Counted from the stretch's first letter, positions 11,346-21,749 are shown. The stretch is 64,000 nt of DNA from Eurosta solidaginis (GCF_040869045.1 NC_090319.1:63522779-63586778), one strand, 5' to 3'. Numbers and translations are program-made. The notes: a model not told the origin generated them from the letters alone.

Positions 11346-11375
11346 GGCAGAACAACGTCTGCCGGGTCTGCTAGT
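11346..11375 (+). mobile_element. 3' terminus of a Helitron-like (Helentron/INE-1 type) element
   Basis: A perfect 6 bp stem, GGCAGA (11346-11351) with TCTGCC (11358-11363), is followed after seven bases by CTAG then T. Rolling-circle Helitrons end in a short hairpin followed by CTRR, and insect Helentrons commonly have 'gtctgccgggtctgctagt'-like ends. The 5' end is not located, and the hAT element just upstream may have interrupted it. Confidence 0.6.
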
Positions 11376-12762
11376 GTTTTTATAACCTGGTAGTCTACAC
11401 TTTATGTTCGTTGACGACTTTGAATAAATAATTCACAAGTTTTTGCCAGAACGTCGACGATATACACAAATATTAGACCGACCCATATAAAAAAATATTT
11501 TCCAATATTTGGTACCCTCGACTTAAAACTTAAAATGATCTCTTGTAAATCTTAAAATCTTAAATCGTGATGCACGAAACTTCAACCCCGTATAAGAGCT
11601 TTGTTTTCGAATTTGGCTTCTGCATTTCCAGTTATGATAAGTAAGTGACTCATAATAAGTTCCTATATAAGTAAATGAGAAAAATTTTTCAGTTTTAAAT
11701 GGAGACACATTTTCAATTTTACTTATGATATTAAAGCTGTTATGACAGAACATACATATAGCGAAAAAATTACATTTATCGCACAACCAGATTTAAAGTT
11801 CAGACCGCTAATTCTTGGTAATAATTATTTCGTTTGGGTTTGGAAGGTATTGGATTTTGAGCACTTTGGTGTGAATAATATTTACTACTTATTTATGGAA
11901 TAAAAGGTCTGGTGTGACTATTTCAGCGATCCTGAAAAAAATAGCAGGACGACGTGTTCCGTTTTTGTCACATGAGTGGCCCAGCTCCAGCTGCGCTTGT
12001 GGTTGGTCCATTAATGTCTTTTGGAAATATTGTAGAAATATCTCACCATAAGGTGTAGCATGGAGTTCTCTGTCAGAGTATTCCGACCTGAAGGAGTATT
12101 GCGAGCTGAGGTAGGTGATCCTGGTCTAGAATATCGCACTATCATTAAATCCAACCGAGTTTTATATTATGAAGACAAATTTAGTTGACTCAACAGAAGT
12201 GCAGCTCAAGCTAACAATATTTTGTAAAAATTACAAATTCTCTGTTTAAAGAACAGATTTCATTTTACTGTTAAAAGAACTGATTTCATTGGTCATTTAA
12301 ACAGCGAACTATTGTCAGTATTATGACCATTGTGCCACAGAAATCTCTGTCATATCAGCATCCCACTGTTATTCTAATATTGACGAAAATCTGTTATTGT
12401 AATAATTTTCACTAATATTCGGTTGATCTTACCCACTTTTTTCCTTTCTGTGTATAAGCACAAATAAACCGACAGAAAAAAGCGATAGACATGAATTAGC
12501 CTTATCGCTGAATAATTAAACAAATTATTGATTATCAAGGTCTAGGCTAGGTACGCAGTACTAGTGAAGTTGCTTTCGATTTGATTGTTGTCCAGATAGC
12601 AGATAAGTTCCTAATACGTGACAGATTACATGTGAATGAACCACGCATATATGAAGCACTGGAAAATATGAATGCGCCAATAGACTATATATACAAAGTA
12701 GTCAACACACTTTGAATTACAAAATAAAGCTTTCACGGGTTTTATGCATATGCCCAAATGTG
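11376..12762. other. Intergenic DNA without recognisable genes
   Basis: AT-rich, with scattered stops in all frames. The 87-codon minus frame at 11523-11786 has no family features. No repeat boundaries apart from the inverted partner at 11435-11472. Confidence 0.4.
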
Positions 12763-12835
12763 GTTTTCGTAGTGTAGTGGTTATCACGTATGTTTCACAC
12801 GCACAAGGTCCTCAGTTCGAACCTGAGCGGAAACA
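12763..12835 (+). tRNA. tRNA-Val (anticodon CAC)
   Basis: The 73 bases fold as a complete cloverleaf. The acceptor stem GTTTTCG/CGGAAAC has one G-U pair and discriminator A. The T arm CTCAG-TTCGAAC-CTGAG pairs perfectly. The anticodon CAC is at 12796-12798. Internal A and B boxes are present, and a run of seven T at 12841-12847 would terminate RNA polymerase III. In the anticodon stem there is one A-C mismatch (second pair) and one T-G wobble (fifth pair), so the gene may be slightly degenerate. No intron; CCA is not encoded, as expected in eukaryotes. Confidence 0.88.
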
Positions 12836-13459
12836 AGAAATTTTTTTCAAACTAATTCCCAGCCAGCATTTTTTTGAAAATTTTGATCAAAAAATATTTA
12901 AATATCATACCCCAAGATGATTAAAAACGTTCAAATTTAAAAGCATTTTCTGTTCGAAAATTAACGTATCGTCGGGAGAAAAATGTACCATAAATGTGGT
13001 TATTCTTGAATAATCATTTATGATTCCTATTTTGAAACGCTTGTTATTCATATTTGATATCATTGTAAAATTGAACTTTAGTTGTTTTAGAGTAATATTT
13101 GACTGCTTTTCACAGTCATTTTCTAATCATATTCGTGAACATATTTCAAACGTTATGGTTGAGATTTTTGAATCATTTTTGAATGCGATTATGATGCATT
13201 TATTCTTCATATCTGATTGAAAATAAGATACTACATAATAATCTTATTTCACCAGGCGAAGAAAACATGCGAAAGTGAGCTATTCGAACCACAGCTAACT
13301 CGCAAACAAACTTGAACGATATACACCTGCGACTACAACATCTAACATCAGCATTATCGTCTGCATCTTAAATACGGATACGATACAGGATGTTGAAGCC
13401 GTATCCAGGTATGTCAAGATAGTTTCACTTACCTGGGGTTCAAATAGCTCACAACCTAT

Positions 13460-13908
13460 TGAAAGAGTCTTTATTCAAGCTCTTTCGGGTTGTCAGGATT
13501 TTCTGGATTCCGATTAAATAAAAACGCTGCCGATTTATGCACATTAGCACATTATAACTAACAATTCATGTTTATTAAAGTTTAAAGTTAAATATAGGAA
13601 AATATGTGTGTTTAAATGAAATTAATTAAATGGTTTAATTTATTGAAAGTAAAATGAGTATTAGAATGATTTCTCTGCCCGTTGCCGAACCGACGTTGTT
13701 CACGGCGCGTTGTTCAAATCTAAACTGCTCTTTTGTCGCTGACATTGAGTAAGGGTTGCCAATTGATTATTATTCCGTTCATGTGCAGAGATGATGTATT
13801 TCGTAGGATTAATTACTAAGGTAGGGTCAGCCTAACCGTTGTATTATATTGACCATAGATTAGGTTGCCTTTATATTATATTGCTCGTATTCTTAGGATG
13901 ACCTTACA
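13460..13908 (-). repeat. 3' LTR of the gypsy element
   Basis: 449 bp, identical by eye to the copy at 19125-19573. The integrase reading frame runs 16 bases into its start, ending TAA at 13895-13893, so the LTR supplies the stop codon. Confidence 0.95.
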
Positions 13909-14774
13909 TTCGGCCAATCCTGATAACTGGAGTCGCCCTCGGCTCCGTCGTCGTCGTTGTCAAAACCATCAAAATTGGGTAAACTACACCATGGCTTCAA
14001 CTTATCTGATGCAAAAATTGAAGTATAATGTCGTTGCTTACGTTTCGATCCAGGTATGTCTTCAATGAGATACCGGTCTTTACCTATAACCTTTGTTATC
14101 AAAAACGGCCCTTTGTACAGTGGCTCCAATTTGCGAGAACCACCTGTGCTCACCTGTTCATTTTCGGCGAGAACAAGATCGCCGACGTTGTACTGTGTTG
14201 GTTTACGATGTCTTTCGTCGAATTTAGATTTTGCTTTCCCTCTTTGCTGATTTATTCGATGCACGGCTTCTGTTTGTATCTCTTTCATCTCGTCGTTGTT
14301 GATAGTTTTATCTTCATGTAATGCTAATATCAATTTGTTTTGTAAAATATCTCTAGGCTTATAACTGAATAAAAGTTCTTGGGGTGTTCGCTGTGTTGTT
14401 TTATTCTTCATCGTGTTAATAGCCCACTGTATACTTTGAATTTGTTCATCCCAGTTTTTGTCGTTTTCAGTTGATGGAAGTAACATACCCATAATAGTTC
14501 GATTTGTACGCTCGGCATGTCCATTTGCCCGTGGAGTTCGAACTGCGTTTAAAATCTGCTTGATGTCGTGATTGTTACAATAATTCTTAAAGTCATTTGA
14601 TGTGAATGCTGTCCCTCGATCTGTTACGATACGTGTAGGCACTCCAAAATAACTGCTCACCTCATTCAATAGTGTCAATACATGTCGGGTTGCAGTACTC
14701 TTAACTGCTCGTACTACCGTAAATTTAGTAAATGAGTCTACTAAAACTATAATATGCTCGTTTCCCTTTTTACT
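13893..14774 (-). pseudogene. gypsy integrase, catalytic core and C terminus (after a frameshift)
   Basis: This frame continues the pol protein after a one-base shift. It carries the second and third acidic residues of the integrase triad: D in 'VTDRG' and E in 'GHAERTNR', with 35 residues between them, the standard D,D-35-E spacing. A basic C-terminal region with 'YNVGDLVL' follows and ends inside the LTR. The first acidic residue ('IHIDHLGPF') is in the upstream frame. As written the integrase is split and inactive. With identical LTRs the lesion is either very recent or a sequencing error. Confidence 0.85.
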
Positions 14775-17700
14775 ACGGGGAAAGGTCCAAGATGATCAAT
14801 ATGTATTGTTTTAAATGGTACAGGATCGATTTCATCGTAATGGTACGCCCCCTCTGTTTTACCACCCCGCTGCTTATTGTACGCACACTCGACGCATGAT
14901 TGTATAAAAGATTTTATGAAATTTCGCATACGTGGAAACCAAAAGTATTTCTGTGTTTCTTCTAAAGTTTTCTCCGTGCTAAGGTGTTTAACTTTCTCAT
15001 GTACGCTAGCTATAATTTTGTAACGCATTGATTTTGGTACTAACCATAATTTATCACCTTTCTGTTTTCGGTAAACCCGCCCATTTTCGAGCTTATATTC
15101 TTCATTTGTAATTTTGTCACCGCTTTCTAGTTTCTCAATAATAGAACGAATATTATTGTCTTGCTGTTGCATACTGTACATCCAATCTCCCATTTCTATT
15201 GTTGTTTTTGAAATTTTTAAAGATGTTGTATCTATATCTACGCTTTTTTCGTTTGGTGTTCTGCTTAGGAAATCAAAATGTTCCATCCTTTTGCCTGGTC
15301 GATGTTCTAACTTAACAATAAAGTCCTGGATACGTAGCCACCAACGTGCAATTCTTGGTATCAACTCACGCTTCTGCATCGCTGTAGTAACTGCATTACA
15401 ATCAGTCACCACTACAATTTCTTTACCTTGGACGTAATATCTAAAGCGCTCTAGACTACTAACCACTGCTAAAACTTCGAGTTCATAGCTGTGAAAACTA
15501 CGTTCGCTATCTGTTGTGGATCTGCTATAATACGCAACTGGTTTCCAGTCACTGCCTTCCCGCTGTAAGAGCACGCCTGCAATGCCAACAGAACTGGCAT
15601 CAGTATGTATTTGATGATCTGCTTCAACGCGATAACCTGCCATCACCGGCTTCGATGTTAACGCTGTCTTCAACATCAAAAATGCTTTCTCTTGCCTATC
15701 AGTCCATTTAAACTGTTGATCTTTGCGTAATAATTCACGCAACGGCTCACTTATAATCGAGTACCCTGGCACGAAGCGTCTAAAATATCCACTAAGACCT
15801 AGAAAACGTCTTATATCGGTTACTGATTTTGGCACTGAAAAATTATTTACAGCCGCCGTCTTTATATTGCCTGGACTTACACCACCGGGGTGAAGTTCAT
15901 GTCCTAAAAATTCTATTGTCTGCTTCATAAATTCGCATTTGTTGATATTTAAAGTAAGATTAAGTTGGCGTAAAGCTTCAAATACTCTAGTCAACTTTTC
16001 GTACATCTCGGATATATTGTTACTACCAACCAATATATCATCCATATAGTGAATCATGTCACCAGGTTGAGTCCTATCTTTAATGTTTTGCATTAAACGC
16101 TGGAATACCGCCGGCGCATTTCTAAGCCCGAATGGCATTCGCTTAAATTCAAATAAACCGTCTGTTGTTATGAACGCAGTGTATTTTCGACACTCTTCTT
16201 CGATTGGTACCTGATAGTAACCACTATTTAAATCTAAGACTGAAAAATATTTGTATCTCAAGGCTTCGCTCAGCCTTTCTTCTATGTTTGGTGTAGGATA
16301 AATTTCTTTAGTTGTAAACTGGTTTAGTCGCCTGTAGTCAACGCAGAGGCGTTCACCGCCGTTTTTCTTCTTAACCAAAATAATTGGACTTGCGTATTCC
16401 GATTTCGATGGGCTAATTATGTCGCATGACAAAAGCTCATTAATCATTTCTGTTACAAGATGCTTTTTCGGCTCAGGAACCCTGTATGGTTTTTGAGCAA
16501 TCGGTGTATTCGTTGTCAGTTCAATTCTCATTTTCGTCGCATTAGTTAAGCCAATGTCACAAAGCTTTTCTGCAAAAACGTCTCTATTATCTTCCAATAA
16601 CGCCTGCAAATTTGAATTTTCGTCGTCTATACTACAATTAATGTTACTAAAACTTGTTACTGGATTTTCCACGACTACCTTTTTCACCTGCGTAGAAAAT
16701 GTAAAGTTGTCCGCTTTTATTTCTGCTACCATGCCGTCATTTCTAAAAATATCTTGGCCCAAAAGTACGTCCGTCGTTAAAATATCGTCATCGACCACAA
16801 ATAAATTGACTTTTAAATTTATCTCATCAACTGTCATGCATACGTTGACCTTATGCTTTAATGTACGTTTTCCACCGCATATACCTAGTATTTCTGCAGC
16901 GCATGGATATATTTGGATGTTCAACTTTTCTACAGCTGATCGCTGGATCATACTACATTCACTTCCAGTGTCTACGAAAGCTAATAATGACTTACCATTT
17001 ACAATGACTGGTTTTTGACAAAAATTTGTTGATTCTTGTAACTGAGAACGCTTGACAACAACTGCTTTTTTCCCGCAATTTTCTGCTTCATTATTTGGAT
17101 GAAGTTTATTACAGTCTTTACATTTACGATTCTGCTTCGATTTCGGACAATTTCGCGCGATATGTCCACCTTCTTTGCAATTGTAACATGTTACGCTTTT
17201 CGTTTCGACCGCGCTTCGATTGATATCTTTAGCACTTTCTTTATTGCGATTGTTTATGTACTCGTTTTTAAACTGTTTTGTTACCGACATATTTTGTATA
17301 TAATCTTCAATTGTTTCGCGCATATCTTTCAGAGAATTAAACTTAATTGGAGCTATTGCTATTTGCAACTCACGATGCTTTAAACCGTCGCGAATGTATT
17401 TTATAATTGTACTTTCAGTCAAGCCATACCGTCGGCCTAGTCCGCTCATTCGAAAACAATATTCATTAACTTTTTCGTTTTGTATTCGCGTTGCACTTGC
17501 CATTTTATAATGAATTTGTGCGTCATTCAATTCAAAACTAAATTCACTTTTTAACGCACTTGCCAAAACAGGCCAATTGGAATAAAATGTTGGTGCAGCA
17601 TCTAACCACATTCGTGCAGCACCTTTTAATTTACTGTACACTGCCAAAAGTAAACATTTCTCATCCCATTCGTATGCACTTATTGCACTGTCCACCCTAT

Positions 17701-18115
17701 TAACAAATTGTGTCACTGTTAGAGAGCTTTCGTTCGTTGGGTTAAATTCTGGTATTGTCTCAGCAATTTCTTTTACGCTGGCATTTCTGCCCACCACTCT
17801 TATTGAACTTTGAGGTGACACAACTATGCGCTCTTCATTTACACTAGAGCCACTACCATTCACTTCTTGTGCATTTGTCTGTTGACTTGGAACCAAACTT
17901 TGTATTTTTGTCATCATAATTTCCATCATTACTCTTAAATCCTTTACTTGCGTTTGTAAATTTAATTCAGAATTCTCGATTTGGATTTCATCACTACCTA
18001 AGAAATCACACAATCGTAACACTAATTCAGCTTTTGTTCCCGTAGTTGAAAGATCATTATTACGCAGCTGCTCTTTCAGCTCGTCTACTTTCAACGTTGA
18101 CACTTTTGTTTTCAT
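14747..18115 (-). CDS. gypsy Gag-Pol polyprotein (Gag, protease, RT, RNase H, start of integrase)
   Basis: A single 1122-residue frame without a gag/pol frameshift. Domains in order: an N-terminal SAP-like motif (about residues 7-41); capsid-type Gag; a CCHC zinc knuckle (C310, C313, H318, C323) and a second cysteine cluster (331-347); retroviral-type protease with DTG at 382-384; reverse transcriptase (about 560-740) with YMDD at 690-693; RNase H (about 835-945) with 'IHTDASS'; and an integrase zinc-binding H2C2 region (H1039, H1044, C1074, C1077). It stops at 14747 shortly after the first catalytic Asp of the integrase because of a one-base shift near 14775; the rest is in the next feature. 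The product would copy the element RNA and, if whole, integrate it. The start is the first ATG after a 1 kb leader. No envelope gene is present. Confidence 0.93.
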   Translation of the reverse strand: MKTKVSTLKVDELKEQLRNNDLSTTGTKAELVLRLCDFLGSDEIQIENSELNLQTQVKDLRVMMEIMMTKIQSLVPSQQTNAQEVNGSGSSVNEERIVVSPQSSIRVVGRNASVKEIAETIPEFNPTNESSLTVTQFVNRVDSAISAYEWDEKCLLLAVYSKLKGAARMWLDAAPTFYSNWPVLASALKSEFSFELNDAQIHYKMASATRIQNEKVNEYCFRMSGLGRRYGLTESTIIKYIRDGLKHRELQIAIAPIKFNSLKDMRETIEDYIQNMSVTKQFKNEYINNRNKESAKDINRSAVETKSVTCYNCKEGGHIARNCPKSKQNRKCKDCNKLHPNNEAENCGKKAVVVKRSQLQESTNFCQKPVIVNGKSLLAFVDTGSECSMIQRSAVEKLNIQIYPCAAEILGICGGKRTLKHKVNVCMTVDEINLKVNLFVVDDDILTTDVLLGQDIFRNDGMVAEIKADNFTFSTQVKKVVVENPVTSFSNINCSIDDENSNLQALLEDNRDVFAEKLCDIGLTNATKMRIELTTNTPIAQKPYRVPEPKKHLVTEMINELLSCDIISPSKSEYASPIILVKKKNGGERLCVDYRRLNQFTTKEIYPTPNIEERLSEALRYKYFSVLDLNSGYYQVPIEEECRKYTAFITTDGLFEFKRMPFGLRNAPAVFQRLMQNIKDRTQPGDMIHYMDDILVGSNNISEMYEKLTRVFEALRQLNLTLNINKCEFMKQTIEFLGHELHPGGVSPGNIKTAAVNNFSVPKSVTDIRRFLGLSGYFRRFVPGYSIISEPLRELLRKDQQFKWTDRQEKAFLMLKTALTSKPVMAGYRVEADHQIHTDASSVGIAGVLLQREGSDWKPVAYYSRSTTDSERSFHSYELEVLAVVSSLERFRYYVQGKEIVVVTDCNAVTTAMQKRELIPRIARWWLRIQDFIVKLEHRPGKRMEHFDFLSRTPNEKSVDIDTTSLKISKTTIEMGDWMYSMQQQDNNIRSIIEKLESGDKITNEEYKLENGRVYRKQKGDKLWLVPKSMRYKIIASVHEKVKHLSTEKTLEETQKYFWFPRMRNFIKSFIQSCVECAYNKQRGGKTEGAYHYDEIDPVPFKTIHIDHLGPFPVVKRETSIL

Positions 18116-19124
18116 TTTGCTATTTTGTTTACTTCTTTTAAAACGAGTATTCTAATTAGAATTTGTTTACTTATTTGTTTTGCTTCACTCGTCCTTTCGT
18201 TCGAGTTTTATGACACGTTGTCTCTTTTGTCTATTTATATTTTCATACACACGAATGGTCGTGTAAGCGAGATCGACACTTTGAAATTATTACAATAATA
18301 ACATTAACGACCATTGTCGTATTCTTTACTCGTTCACTCGCACGCTCTACACGCAGACCGCAGAGTTAATAAAAAAAAATCTTGTATTTATTACTTCAAA
18401 TACAAAGCTCTGATTTCTATTTTCTATGTTCATCAACCGTTCGTACATTCGTACGCCCGATAACTATACTTTGCCACAGTTATATTCGTACGCCTATAAT
18501 TCACAATTTCTGCTTTCTTGCTTTTTCCTTTTTTTCCCCGCAAACCGCTCGTCCATTCGTACGCGCGATAGGCAACAAATTTTGGGCAACAACTACAACA
18601 CGCAATTTGAAATCAACCACCGAAATTCACTTGCTCTGTCTTACTTTGTATGTATCACCGACCGATCGTCCATTCGTACGCGCGACAGGCAACACAACAA
18701 CAATTACAACATGCAATTTGAACACAAACGGATTTTCGTTGTTTCTTTGCTTGCAACTTACGATTTATAGCAACGCTCTATGACACACAAAAACATGACA
18801 ATATCGTATGCAATTCAAATACTTTCCGTTGATACTGCTTTATCGATAATGCTTTACCGACGCTCGTCCATTCGTACGCTCGTAGGCAAACACAACAACA
18901 AACCATATGTATGTACATCAACTTTCGGTTTGTGTCTTATGTACAGACTTTGAACATGTCTACACTTGTCAGAATGTTGCATGTATTCTGATGCAATCTT
19001 CCTGAAACGAACGAATCTTCTCAAGAATTCGTTGTTTTACACACACACATATTTTTGTTCTATTATATTTCAATATAATTCACACTGTCACTGTGAGGCT
19101 ATGCGGAGCATCTCACTTCTGAAC
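18116..19124 (-). promoter_or_regulatory. gypsy 5' leader with four dispersed repeats
   Basis: A 1009-base untranslated leader between the 5' LTR and Gag. It holds four copies of 'cgtccattcgtacgcgcgat' or close variants at about 18439, 18546, 18666 and 18851 (plus-strand reading). Spacing is about 107, 120 and 185 bases. Tandem binding sites in the leader of Drosophila gypsy form the Su(Hw) insulator; a similar role here is only an analogy. The frames at 18382-18783 and 18426-18770 are by-products. Confidence 0.6.
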
Positions 19125-19573
19125 TGAAAGAGTCTTTATTCAAGCTCTTTCGGGTTGTCAGGATTTTCTGGATTCCGATTAAATAAAAACGCTGCCGATT
19201 TATGCACATTAGCACATTATAACTAACAATTCATGTTTATTAAAGTTTAAAGTTAAATATAGGAAAATATGTGTGTTTAAATGAAATTAATTAAATGGTT
19301 TAATTTATTGAAAGTAAAATGAGTATTAGAATGATTTCTCTGCCCGTTGCCGAACCGACGTTGTTCACGGCGCGTTGTTCAAATCTAAACTGCTCTTTTG
19401 TCGCTGACATTGAGTAAGGGTTGCCAATTGATTATTATTCCGTTCATGTGCAGAGATGATGTATTTCGTAGGATTAATTACTAAGGTAGGGTCAGCCTAA
19501 CCGTTGTATTATATTGACCATAGATTAGGTTGCCTTTATATTATATTGCTCGTATTCTTAGGATGACCTTACA
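19125..19573 (-). repeat. 5' LTR of the gypsy element
   Basis: 449 bp, no difference seen from 13460-13908. Its outer end carries the CTAT duplication at 19574-19577. It should contain the element's promoter; no TATA box is obvious. Confidence 0.95.
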
Positions 19574-21197
19574 CTATATATTGTCCAATCATTATGTATT
19601 TTCTGGGAAGCTGAAAGGAAGAAATGGTTGGGGAAATCTTCGTTCACGAGCAGCATGACATTATTTTTGTGTTGAAGGATATCCTTTGTATAAATATTAA
19701 AATTTTTATATATATTTTCTTAGCTTCTTGATTGAAAAAATATGTGTATGTGAAAAAAATAAAATTTTTAATGAAAAGTAAAATTTCAACAAGTATTAAA
19801 TTCATTATTCAGTCAACAAATATATACATAAACGATTCAGAAAGCTGAATGAAAAATGATTATAAATTTTTGATCGCCTAAAGTAAACACATTTCACTCA
19901 AATATGATTCCAAAATGTGATTGAAAAACTACATTCAGTTCTTGATCATCAAAGGTAAGCATATTTGATTATTCTTTTTGTTGGTTTTTGTGAAATATTA
20001 AAATTAGTTCCCACACGGCATTTAGATGATTAAATTTTGAATTTCCCTACATATAAATACAATTTGATTCTTCTTTCTGACTAAATAATGAGTTATCATA
20101 CAATTGAACAAAAGAAATAATCAAATATGGATACCTTTGATGATCAAAAACTGAAAGTTGTTTTTCGATCACGTTTTGGAATCATTTTTGAAGTCCTTTG
20201 ATGATTAAATTTTAATATTTCATAAAAGTCAACAAAAAGAATAATCAAATATGCTTACCTTGCGATGAACAAAAAATGAATATAGTTTTTCAATCACATT
20301 TTGGAATCATATTTGAATCAAATGTGTTTACTTTAGGTGATCAAACATTTATAATCATTTTTAATTCACCTTTCTGAATCTTTTCTGACTATATTTGTTA
20401 ACTGAATAATGAGTTTTATACTTGTTAAAATTTTACTTTTCATTGAAAAACTTATTTTTTCACATACACACATTTTTTCAATTATGAAGTTCAGAAAAAA
20501 TATGTATATTAAATTTTTATTATTAAGACAATTTAATGCAAATGCTGCTCATGCCCGAAGATTTCTCCAACCATTTCTCCACCTTCGGCTTCCCAGATAA
20601 TACATAATAGTTGGACAATACAAAAGTTGTGAGCTATTTGACCAGGTAAGTGAAACTCTCTTGACATATGTACCTGGATATGTCTTCAACATCCCGTACC
20701 GTATCGTATTTTAAGATATTGACGATCATAGCTGATGTTGGATGTTGTAGTCGCAGGTGCATATCGGTCAAGTTTGTTTGCGAGTGACCTGTGGTTCAAA
20801 TAGCTCACTTCCGCATGCTTTATTCCTCTTTTTTTGAATGAGATATGAAGAATAAATGCATCATAATCGCATTCAAAAATGAGTCAAAAATCTAAACCAA
20901 AACGATTGAAATATATTCACGAATATGATCAGAAAATGGCTGTGAAAAGCAGTCAAATATTACTCTAAAACAATTAAAGCTCAATTTTACAATGATATCA
21001 AATATGAATAAAAAGCGTTTCGAAATATGAATCATAAATGATTATTCAAGAATAATCACATTTATGGTACATTTTTCTCCCGACGATACGCTAATATTCG
21101 AACAGAAAATGCTTTTAAATTTGAACGTTTTTAATCATCTTAGGGTATGATATTTGAATATTTTTTGATCAAAATTTTCAAAAAATGCTGCCTGGGT

Positions 21198-21588
21198 TAT
21201 TAAACGACTTCAAAAATGATTCTAAAAAGTGATCGAAAAATGCTTTTTAGTTTCTCAAAAAAAAAAAAAAAAAATTGTATTGATATGTAGGGAAATTCAA
21301 AATTGAATCACCTAAATGCTGAGTGGGTAGTAGTTTTTAAATTTTTTTTTTAAACGAACTCTTAGTTTAAATTTTTTTTAAATTAAAATAACCGCTTACT
21401 GTTTTTTATCGTCTTTCATAAAAAACTACTTTGTTATTTAATAAAATAAGATAAAATAAAATAAAATAAAATAAAAAAATAAGATAAAATAAAATGAAAT
21501 AAATTAAATTAGATTAAAACTAACACAAAAATAAAAATATAAAAAAAGCAATAAATATTTTTTGTTGGTTTTTTGGCATTTAGTTTGT
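21198..21588. repeat. Foldback-related fragment, then (AAAAT)n-rich DNA
   Basis: 21275-21332 is an inverted copy of 20012-20070 ('tagggaaattcaaaatt' and 'ctaaatgctgagtggg'), so a piece of a related element lies beside the main one. From 21440 the sequence is runs of AAAAT and AAATA. No gene. Confidence 0.55.
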
Positions 21589-21749
21589 AAAAATGTTTGA
21601 AAATTTTCGACCTGGTACATCCAACGATTCCTGAAGATGACTTATACACGATGTCGAAATATCAATAATAAAAAACGACAATATATAACACATTTTACGT
21701 GTTATTTAATATATATGGCCTCGAGCTCGAAAATTTACAAACATTTTTA
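21589..21749 (+). mobile_element. Penelope-type terminal fragment with a hammerhead-like core
   Basis: Contains CTGAAGA (21632-21638), a possible short stem and GAAA (21657-21660), then an AT-rich tail ending 'ggcctcgagctcgaaaattt'. The same layout recurs at 32370-32510, downstream of Penelope-like endonuclease coding sequence. The piece is itself bounded by inverted 'aaaaatgtttg' repeats. Penelope-like elements are known to carry hammerhead ribozyme motifs in their terminal repeats. Ribozyme activity is unproven. Confidence 0.55.

Larger units (their letters stand above)
13460..19573 (-). mobile_element. Young Ty3/gypsy LTR retrotransposon, 6114 bp
   Basis: Two 449 bp LTRs (13460-13908 and 19125-19573) appear identical base for base on reading. 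They bound one long gag-pol coding region on the minus strand, and the whole is flanked by the 4 bp duplication CTAT (13456-13459 and 19574-19577). On the element's sense strand each LTR starts TGTAAGG and ends TTTCA. A sense AATAAA lies in the LTR near 13570. No primer-binding site complementary to a familiar tRNA 3' end and no clear polypurine tract are visible next to the LTRs. LTR identity implies recent insertion. It sits in the left arm of a foldback-type element. Confidence 0.95.
12858..21197. mobile_element. Foldback-type element with long inverted arms, split by the gypsy element
   Basis: The ends 'cccagccagcattttttt' (12858) and its inverse (to 21197) open two long arms. Left arm: 12858-13459, then on the far side of the gypsy insertion 19574-about 20010. 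Right arm: about 20210-21197, the same sequence reversed, recognisable for example by 'ctgcgactacaacatc' at 13328 against 20741-20756. Without the gypsy insertion the unit would be about 2.2 kb. The arms are rich in subrepeats around 'tgattcaaaaatg'. No protein is encoded; the frame at 13020-13220 is a by-product. The centre (about 20012-20210) holds a further insert starting 'cccacacggcattt'. Confidence 0.8.

Noticed and set aside
14747..14778. Programmed frameshift in gypsy pol
   Set aside because: The shift lies inside the integrase catalytic core, where no such signal is known. A one-base lesion or sequencing error is simpler.
18382..18783. 133-codon plus-strand frame opposite the gypsy leader
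   Set aside because: Its repeated 'RPFVRA' segments simply translate the four leader repeats. It is antisense to the element.
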